Assembly: GCF_019112545.1 (NCBI RefSeq)
Contig: NW_025064882.1
Location: forward strand, 1,316,928-1,380,927
Length of the DNA stretch: 64,000 nucleotides
Direction of reading: 5' to 3'
DNA from: Guyanagaster necrorhizus
Lineage: Eukaryota > Basidiomycota > Agaricomycetes > Agaricales > Physalacriaceae
The notes below the pieces were generated by a model that ran no database searches, had not been told where the DNA came from, and saw only the letters and a program-made list of their open reading frames with translations. The translations under genes and the position numbers were made by a program. Below, in pieces: positions 57,215 to 64,000 of the stretch (positions are counted from its first letter, which is position 1; each line of letters opens with the position of its first letter).

Positions 57215-59192
57215 ATGGCTTTGAAAGACGAACTTGCGCTGGTTTCCCAGTATCGTAACGCCTATGTATTGGCTTTCTCGGCAGCGATGGGAAGCGTTTT
57301 CTACGGATGGGACATGTAGGGTTTCAGGACATCACATTACACTATCTAAGTCTTAGTCTGACTTTGAGTGCAGCGGTCTCATTGGCGGTGTTCTGTCTCT
57401 TGCGTCCTTCCAAGAATATTTCGGCTTAGACAAAGCATCTGCATCCGTCAAAGCTGACCTGAGTGGTAACATCGTATCTGTATTACAGGGTGGATGTTTG
57501 TCAGTCGTCAAGCACATAAATTCATCAGCCTTCAGCTAATACATGTCGACGTCGTAGCTTCGGAGCGCTCGCCATGGGCTACTTCTCTGGCCGCTTTGGA
57601 CGCAAGCCTTGTCTGATTGCATCCGGAATTATATATCTCATTGGCAGCTTGATCCAATCCATCGTTGGACTCGGAAGTTCTCAGAAAGTTGGTCTCCGTG
57701 TCCTGTACTGCAGCCGATTTGTGGGTGGCGTAGGTGTTGGAATGGTTTCGGCCCTCGTTCCGGCATATATTTCAGAATGCACTCCAGGAGCTATTCGGGG
57801 AAGATGTACGGGAATGATCCAACTTGCGAACAATATTGGGATCATGCTTAGCTGTAAGTGGTTAGACCGGCTGGTGTTAGTACCACGTCCTTACTATCAC
57901 GTTTCAGTCTGGGTCAACTATAGCGCATCGAAGGATATACCTCGTGGAGAGATACAATGGCGCGTGCCTTTCATCGTGCAGTAAGTCTATATTTGCACTC
58001 ACTCCAAGACGCGTGTCCTTTTAAGTATATGTTTGTTTCTTCATAGGATGGTTCCTGGAGTCCTTTTCACCATAGCCATCTTGTTCCAACCGGAATCACC
58101 GCGATGGCTAGTCGAGCACCGACAGTATGACCGTGCTGCCCGAACGCTCGCCTTTGTTGCAAGAAAATCGGTTGAGGATGAATCGGTTCAAGAAACGCTG
58201 GACGAGATCAAGAGCGATTTCGAGGGTAAACAGAAGCTGCCTTTGCAAAGTCAGTTTCTGCTAATGGGGGAGTCGCGGTCCACGGCCTTGCGTTGCTTTA
58301 TTCCTTCTTTGGTCATGTTCTTCCAGCAATGGACAGGTACAAATGCCATCAATTACTTCAGCCCTCAGATATTTGCAAGTCTTGGAATATCGGGCACCAC
58401 CTCTGGCCTTTTTGCTACAGGTACGAGTAATGCATGCACTAGTAGTTGGGAATGGACACTCAGACCGCTTTCGCCAGGCATCTACGGCGTCGTGAAGGTT
58501 TGTCCCTGATATACCCGTTGGTACCTACATTTGACGGTTCATGTTAGGTTGTCGCGGTCGCTACCGTACTGGTCTTCGCCGTTGAAGGCATAGGGAGAAA
58601 GAGATGCTTAATAATCGGCGGAATAGGGCAAGCCGCAACGATGCTCTGGATCGGTGGGTACAGCGCCATTCACACCTCTGGGGCTGTGGTTCCCGCGAGC
58701 TACGTCTCCATCGTCGCTGTGTACCTCTACGCTGTGGCCTACTGTGTCGGCTTTGGGCCTCTTCCATGGGTAGTTGCTGGGGAAGTTGCCCCTAATCACC
58801 TTCGCACCGTTGCACTGTCTCTCGCCATCGGCGTCAACTGGCTCTTTTCTTTTACGATCTCAAAACTCACACCTATTATGCTAAATGAGATTACCTACGG
58901 CACCTTCCTTCTTTTTGGTCTCTGCTGCGTTATCATGACGATATGGGCATATGCGTTCCTTCCGGAAACGTCTGGATATGCCCTGGAAGACATAAAGTAC
59001 CTGTTTGAAAAAGATGTTATCCTTCGGGCATTGCAGGATGCTCCCGGAGGTACCATTTTCCTCCAAGGGAAGAGAGCGGTCCCTTTGGAGGAACGTGTTG
59101 CCCAGGACGCTCGCCGTTCATTGTATATTGACGATAGTGAAGCCATTCGAAAATCCCCTGAAGAGGAGATAACTGTGGAGCCTCGCATCTAA
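57215..59192 (+). CDS. MFS sugar porter (quinate/hexose-permease type)
   Basis: A 12-helix plasma-membrane transporter. Spliced product: MALKDELALVSQYRNAYVLA; GSVFYGWDIGLIGGVLSLAS; FFGALAMGYFSGRFGRKPCL (GRxGRR-type loop); GGVGVGMVSALVPAYISECT; IQLANNIGIML; PESPRWLVEH; LRCFIPSLVMFFQQWTGTNA then INYFSP; EGIGRKRCLIIGGIG; PLPWVVAGEVAPN; and FLPETSGYALEDI. The PESPRWL, QQWTGTNAINYFSP and PETSG signatures are those of the sugar-porter family; QQxTGxNxxNYYAP with conserved GLIGG helix 1 resembles fungal quinate permease/hexose transporters. Six or seven short introns. The acidic C-tail ends EEEITVEPRI. Substrate is not determined. Confidence 0.9.
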
Positions 59193-59251
59193 TGTAGCTA
59201 GACCGCAACTTATGTCATATATTGAAGTCCGCCCGCAATGGTAAACAAGGA

Positions 59252-60081
59252 ATGAATTTCGAATTCGGAGCTCTAGATGTGACTCCCAGAATGGCGGCTT
59301 ACCTTCGTAGCTGGCTTACGCCCCAGCCAGCTCCTGCTCTTTCATCCTTACCCACCCCAGAGATTCGCACAGTTTTTGCTCCGCTTTCTGATGACGACGA
59401 CGATGACGGCGATGTCACTGAGACCGAGAGAGATCTAGATGTCCCGCCAGCGTTTCCTAGCCTAGATAGTGCCCAAAGAGCCCATACGTCTATCATCCCG
59501 AAAATCCTTTCTGATACTGCGCTAATGCCGCCACCGCCTCTACCTCAGCTAGCTGTCCGGACCCCTGGCGTTGCGAGAGCGTCTAGCTCCCTTGCTGTTC
59601 CTCCTACTACGACCAAGCCGCCTGTGCAATCGTCCATGAAGAGAGAAAAAGTGGCTTTAGCTCCTGGACATAGTCCACTTGATTGGGCGAAGCTCAAGTC
59701 TTCCGGCCAGGACCTAAGAGTAGGTCGTCCAACAGCATTGACGTACAGTACAACTGACACAGCTATGTAGGGCGTAGATACTCTTTTGCGAATACCGCCA
59801 TCTGTATTGAAACAACACAACACTCGAGATGATGCTTGGTCTGTGTTTAATGGAAAGGTGTACAATATCACGCCGTATCTTGCGTTTCACCCGGGAGGGG
59901 AGAAAGAACTTATGCGTGTTGCTGGACGAGATGGAACAAAGCTTTTCGGTTCGTTTTTCCTGCCGTTCGCAGTCACTCGTCTTATGTGTCATATCTAGGG
60001 CTAACTCATGCATGGGTCAACGTAGACTTCATGCTCGACGCGTGTATGATTGGTTTCCTCATCCCCGAGCCTACCTCCTAA
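59252..60081 (+). CDS. Cytochrome b5-domain protein (Irc21/Cyb5r4-like N-terminal type)
   Basis: Starts MNFEFGALDVTPRMAAYLRS then WLTPQPAPAL; an acidic, low-complexity N-terminal half (PLSDDDDDDGDVTETERDLD); GHSPLDWAKLKSSGQDLR; an intron; then the heme domain GVDTLLRIPPSVLKQHNTRD then DAWSVFNGKVYNITPYLAFH, PGGEKELMRVAGRDGTKLFG; another intron; LTHAWVNVDFMLDACMIGFL then IPEPTS. Heme ligands are the His of HPGG and the His of LTHAW. The soluble domain lacks a membrane anchor. The GHSPLDWAKL leader followed by a b5 domain matches the yeast Irc21 / human CYB5R4-N group, linked to genome stability and lipid redox. ATG 59252 chosen; an earlier in-frame codon is TTG. Confidence 0.87.
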
Positions 60082-60306
60082 AGGCAGTGTTCTGTTGCTG
60101 CACGCCTGTCTAATCACAACGATATTTTCTACTCTTTAGATCTACCAGAATAGAGGTATGCGCACCTTCTTTTTTTTTATGCTGCTTGTTAAAGGAATTA
60201 AGATTCAACTATAGCTACAGACTACAACTAGGTACTCTGATATACACGTAATAAAGCAAAATCAACAGCAATAATAATAAATAATGCGACACGAACAATG
60301 GGTAAG

Positions 60307-62569
60307 TCATGGCGTCCGAAATTGCAAAATCTCATCCAGTACTGTCAAGTCAAGCGTAGGAATATCTCGTTGAGAGGCAAGAAGGAAGAAGGACTTTTGC
60401 ATACCAGTTAGCTGAACAAAACGAATTGTATTAATACCTTTCTGGATTGCGTGAGTAATTTCCAAAGGATTGTGTATGTTACTCTGACAAGGCTTAATGT
60501 CAGAAATATTTCAAAGTCATGACAGGATCACTAACGAGATCACCAGGGAAAAGGACTCTTCCTGTTGTTTTTCCAGGATTTATTTCAATGATAAGTGATC
60601 CCTGCTCTGGCCATTCTGTCTGCATGTTCCAAAGAGCACTTGCAACAGCTTTTGGTTCTTGTGATGATTCTATTAAGAGAGAATCGAGTGTCGGGACAGC
60701 AAGTGCAGTAGGGAGACATATAAGGTGCAAGAACAATTCATCTCTTGTTTTTTCTTCCGTGACAACCCAGTTGTTCCTGTGTCATTGAAGTATTGATCAA
60801 GATGAGCTTCTGAACAATGAACAGATGGAAAGACGCACTCTCTTGTAAGGTTCCATTTTGCGGCAATTTCCTCGCCGACGCTGAAGGAATATTCCAAAAT
60901 GTCTGGACTGTCGCGAGAGAGTTGGAAAGCCCACACACCCGGGACATCGGAAACACTGTGGAGATTGTGCATGGGTTCCGGTTCATCATATACCGTGTGG
61001 TGTTCGGTTTTCGCTTCTGTTGTCCATTGGGAATCACGTTTAGATGGGTCTCCTCGTGCTGGCGATAATGATTCGCGGTTTAGACGCCGAGAGCTGTCGG
61101 GATATTGGCGTCTTCGATCATATCTTGACTGGCACTTAGATGATGTGCTACGATTTTGGGCGCTGTAATTATCTCTCCGAGGAGACGGGTCAGAATAATC
61201 TCGATGAGATCTCTTTTCTGGACGCCCCCGGTGTGGACTGCGGCTCTGGTCATGACTAGATCTTTGGTTAGAGAAGATGCGGGGTGTACGGGATTGATGG
61301 GTATCGGGACTAGGACTACGAGCATCGTAATGACTGGGTTTGCGGTTTACCGGAGAGAAGGAGCGAAGAGGTGATTTTGAATGACGAGATGAGCGAGTTT
61401 TGAGCTCGGACGTATACCGGTGATGTCTGGACGCGGAAGCATCATTATGAAAGCTACGATTCGTTCTGCTGTCAGAACGGACAGTATGAGAGGGCATATT
61501 GTTCCGATGATAGGACGATGATGGACGCGGCATACGCGTGGCATGCATTATGCTGTCTGGTTCAAGTTCTTCGTCTGGTTGGGGCAAAGTCAAGTCAGAA
61601 CCTGCCTGCAGCATAGATTCGACAAGGCGAATACCAGGGCTAAGCATGACTCTGGGGGCAGCCGGGAGGATTTTTGGTTTTTCTGGCTCCGCTGTTGTAT
61701 GAACCGATGAAACAAGGGACTGAGACCATGTCTTTGTTTCTTTGATCAAAGAGGGTGATAAACCCTTCAGAAATGTCGATGCGGGCGACTCATCGTCCGA
61801 CGTGACTGCTTGTTTTTCGCGTAGTTCTGTTTTCGCTCTTTGGATAGTGTCGAGAAACAGCTCGTTGGCTTCATTTGTGACAACAGCATTTACTTTCCCC
61901 CCTAAACAACTCATATCCATCGTCGTAGGCCCTCTTCTGAGCTTGGCATTTTGTGATATGGCAGATATCAGTGTCGTGCGTGCAACATCGGCACGTATTT
62001 GCGGTGAACCACTGGAAGGAGTTGCAGAGTCTTCATATAGTATGCTCTTCCGTTGAATGGCGGCGGAGGAGATGTATTTCGAGGTGGATGGATCTGGGAA
62101 CATTTGAGCCAGTGTTGAGCCCGGATTGGCGGTGGGAGTAGCAGAGCGAGAAAAGTGAGCAGAACGGCGCAAGGTTTTTGTGGCATTTTCGCTGGCCTGA
62201 TTCACGGTATGTCGTCAAATAAAGGTATGAAAACAAGAAAAAAAAACGCACAAAAGGCGACTGGACCGTCATGAAATCTGAGATAAGCGCCCTTTCATCT
62301 TCACGTTCCGTGTTGGTGTCGCCGTTTCCGTACATTTCGTGACCTTGAATGCGAGAAAGGAGGTTGGAGTGGCATGGGGATATACGGTGTACAAGAGAAT
62401 CGTCGGAATCTCTGTCTTCGGACGCTCGTAGACGCCTCGCAAGGCTGTTTGCACTGGGCTGAATGTGGTGTCCATGGCCCAGAGGTATCTGCTCTGGTGG
62501 CGACGACCAAAGTTTCTTTTGCTGCCCTGCAGTATCGATACGGCTCTGTAGGGTCATTGGAAACAGCAT
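60307..62569 (-). CDS. RS-rich protein with a conserved C-terminal domain (uncharacterised)
   Basis: Four exons. The first (62569 down) gives MLFPMTLQSRIDTAGQQKKL and EREDERALISDFMTVQSPF. After an intron with acceptor next to 62205, ASENATKTLRRSAHFSRSA opens a 400-residue disordered part containing AELREKQ-like helices and an SR/RS tract (SRHSKSPLRSFSPVNRKPSH and SQRTPRIFSNQRSSHD-type). A compact C-terminal domain follows: PGVWAFQLSRDSPDILEYSF; then GEEIAAKWNLTRE, an intron, NNWVVTEEKTRDELFLHLIC then LPTALAVPTLDSLLIESSQE; then IIEINPGKTTGRVLFPGDL, an intron, SNIHNPLEITHAIQKGINTI then RFVQLTGMQKSFFLLASQRD. Stop TGA at 60307-60309. I do not recognise this domain. RS content suggests a role in mRNA processing. 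Confidence 0.7.
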
Positions 62570-62938
62570 TCAGAATGTTGGTTGAACACGTGTTATGTAA
62601 ACAGTGTTCACAATGTTTTCTCCGATAATTTGTTTTTCTATTTGGTATTGAAAAGCAAGGGATTTCAATTGAAAGTTTATATGAATAACTTTCACTAAAT
62701 TTCATTCATACAAACTCGTCAAAGGTTTGTTGCACAGTTGTTGTACTGACAAAATGAAAAGGTCACGCATGAACGCCGGGCCGTCGCCGACGGCGCTTAC
62801 GAGTCACATGCAATAATATCGGTTATGCTCCGGTTAATAATAATACCGGTTATCCGTAAGGGACACGAACCAGTTTCGCAAGTATATAATAAAACAGAAC
62901 TTGTCAGATTAAGAAAAGCTCTTTTCGCAGTTACCACC
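62570..62938. promoter_or_regulatory. Divergent promoter region with TATA box for the enoyl-CoA hydratase gene
   Basis: Between the RS-rich and enoyl-CoA hydratase genes. TATATAATAAA at 62883-62893 lies about 45 nt upstream of the ATG at 62939, a good spacing for a TATA element. No gene otherwise. Confidence 0.5.
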
Positions 62939-64000
62939 ATGGATTACAGCGCCCTTGCATTCAACGAGATACTGGTCAGATTGGAGGCCGACTCTGTTGC
63001 TGTGGTTACAATTAACAGGGCCGCAGAGTGAGTCCTTTTGCCATCTTTGCTTTATTTACCTGCATTCCGTATAGGCGAAATAGCTTCAGTCGAGGCTTGG
63101 TGAATGAGCTCATTCGCATCTTCGAGCTCGTCGACAAGGACGATAACATTCGGGTAGTCATCCTGACGGCAGACCCCACCGCTCCGGCCTTCTGTGCAGG
63201 CGTATGTTTCGTCTCTTTTTCAGAACCCCGTGTGAATCACTGCAGGCTTTCAGGCCGATCTATCAGACGGTTGGAAGGGTCTTTCTCGCGATGAAAAGCC
63301 GTCAGGCGCGTTATCTTGAGCACCTACTTTGCATAATATTCAATCTGCCACAGACCACCGGGATTCCGGTGGCAGAGTTGCTATGGCGATCTACAATTGC
63401 CGCAAAATAACAATTTCAGCAGTGAATGGACATGCTGTAGGCAAGCCTTCCTATCTGTCTTCAGATCTTCTCAGAATTCGTGTAGGCTGGAGCTGGCGTT
63501 ACCGCTCTACAGCTTCCTTTTGATTTCCGTTTCGTCTGGTCCGGAGCTAAGATCACACTTCCTTTCGTCAGAAGAGGTGTTGTTCTAGAAAGTAAGCTAG
63601 AAACCCTGTTTGCATAAAAGCATACTTAACTTATCCTTGCGTCATCATAGGCTTAGCTTCCCTTCTTCTTCCCCGCCTCATAGGGCTCTCCCGTGCCAAG
63701 GCCTTGCTGCTCACTGGAGCCACGGTCCAGCCGGATTCTCCCTATATGCAAGGACTCTATCATGACGTGTTACCCACCAGAGAAGAGGTTTTCCCCGCAA
63801 GCTTGATTTTTGCCAAGGAACTAGCCGCCAATACATCCCAAGTGTCCATCGCGTACACGAAAGGATTGCTTCATCATCCGGGAAAGTCGATCGAAGAAAC
63901 TCATCTGCTCGAGTCAAGGGCACTTGCAGAGACCTCAAAGAGTCGGGATGCAGAGGAGCTTACTCGAGCTTTCTTTGAACGACGGCGTCCGAATTTGACG
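62939..64000 (+). CDS. Enoyl-CoA hydratase/isomerase (crotonase family), partial at the window end
   Basis: Crotonase-fold enzyme of fatty-acid beta-oxidation (peroxisomal or mitochondrial). Starts [20 protein letters not shown] then [10 protein letters not shown]; an intron; [20 protein letters not shown] then [20 protein letters not shown] (oxyanion-site strand with FCAG); [17 protein letters not shown]; an intron; [25 protein letters not shown]; and [20 protein letters not shown] then [15 protein letters not shown]. Downstream exons are [20 protein letters not shown] then [20 protein letters not shown]. The reading runs off the end at [10 protein letters not shown]. The second intron (63306-63353) seems to use a GC..AG donor. 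The oxyanion-hole NGHA..G is intact. Exact type (isomerase or hydratase) needs the missing C-terminus. Confidence 0.86.

Noticed and set aside
1..64000. CRISPR arrays, insertion sequences, bacterial operons or origins
   Set aside because: The window is eukaryotic with spliced genes; no array of repeats and spacers or inverted-repeat-bounded element was seen.

Overview
The window is a gene-dense piece of a filamentous basidiomycete genome, most likely an agaricomycete (mushroom-forming or wood- or litter-decay fungus). The signs are genes split by many short spliceosomal introns (about 45-60 nt, GT..AG, with CTRAY-type branch sites), intergenic gaps of 100-1200 bp on both strands, and family content typical of the group: a GMC alcohol oxidase, an intronless F-box protein, a fungal 7-TM protein, a membrane-anchored GH17, and GBD/FH3 and TEA/ATTS proteins. 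I read 33 probable protein-coding genes, of which one is partial at the right edge and a few are uncharacterised, plus one tRNA gene and three damaged genes. All functions are inferred by reading motifs; no database search was possible.

Layout. 0-6 kb: an uncharacterised minus-strand gene or fragment, an alcohol oxidase gene with an in-frame TGA, and a 7-TM protein. 6.5-13 kb: eIF3j and COQ9 as a divergent pair, a membrane-anchored GH17 glucanase and a RhoGAP. 13.7-24.6 kb: GBD/FH3 protein, PEX11-like protein, F-box protein, SRPBCC-like protein, tRNA-Gly(CCC), a C-tail-anchored protein, HEN1 small-RNA methyltransferase and V-ATPase subunit e. 25.6-30.2 kb: an uncharacterised multi-exon gene divergent from TAN1, then a TEA/ATTS transcription factor. 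31.4-34.5 kb: a decayed histidine acid phosphatase beside a Nudix (diphosphoinositol polyphosphate) hydrolase. 35.8-40.6 kb: ZIP7/Yke4-like zinc transporter, HD-domain hydrolase and the replication factor C subunit with the NEAD Walker B. 40.8-43.1 kb: a second, heavily decayed alcohol oxidase. 44-51.7 kb: NTF2-like protein, VTC1-like protein, Sis1-type Hsp40, alpha/beta hydrolase, a coiled-coil protein and a zinc-ribbon-like protein. 52.6-64 kb: DXO/RAI1 decapping nuclease, a Whi5/Nrm1-like protein, an MFS sugar/quinate transporter, a cytochrome b5-domain protein, an RS-rich protein and an enoyl-CoA hydratase running off the end.

Most genes are unlinked housekeeping functions, with several divergent pairs that probably share promoters (eIF3j/COQ9, the 25.6-26.9 kb gene/TAN1, ZIP/HD, VTC1-like/Hsp40). 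I see no biosynthetic cluster, no intact transposon, no CRISPR array and no clear new multi-gene system. The points most worth following are the two damaged alcohol oxidases, the acid phosphatase with a substituted catalytic arginine, the HEN1 gene, and three uncharacterised proteins with coding-like, apparently constrained sequence.
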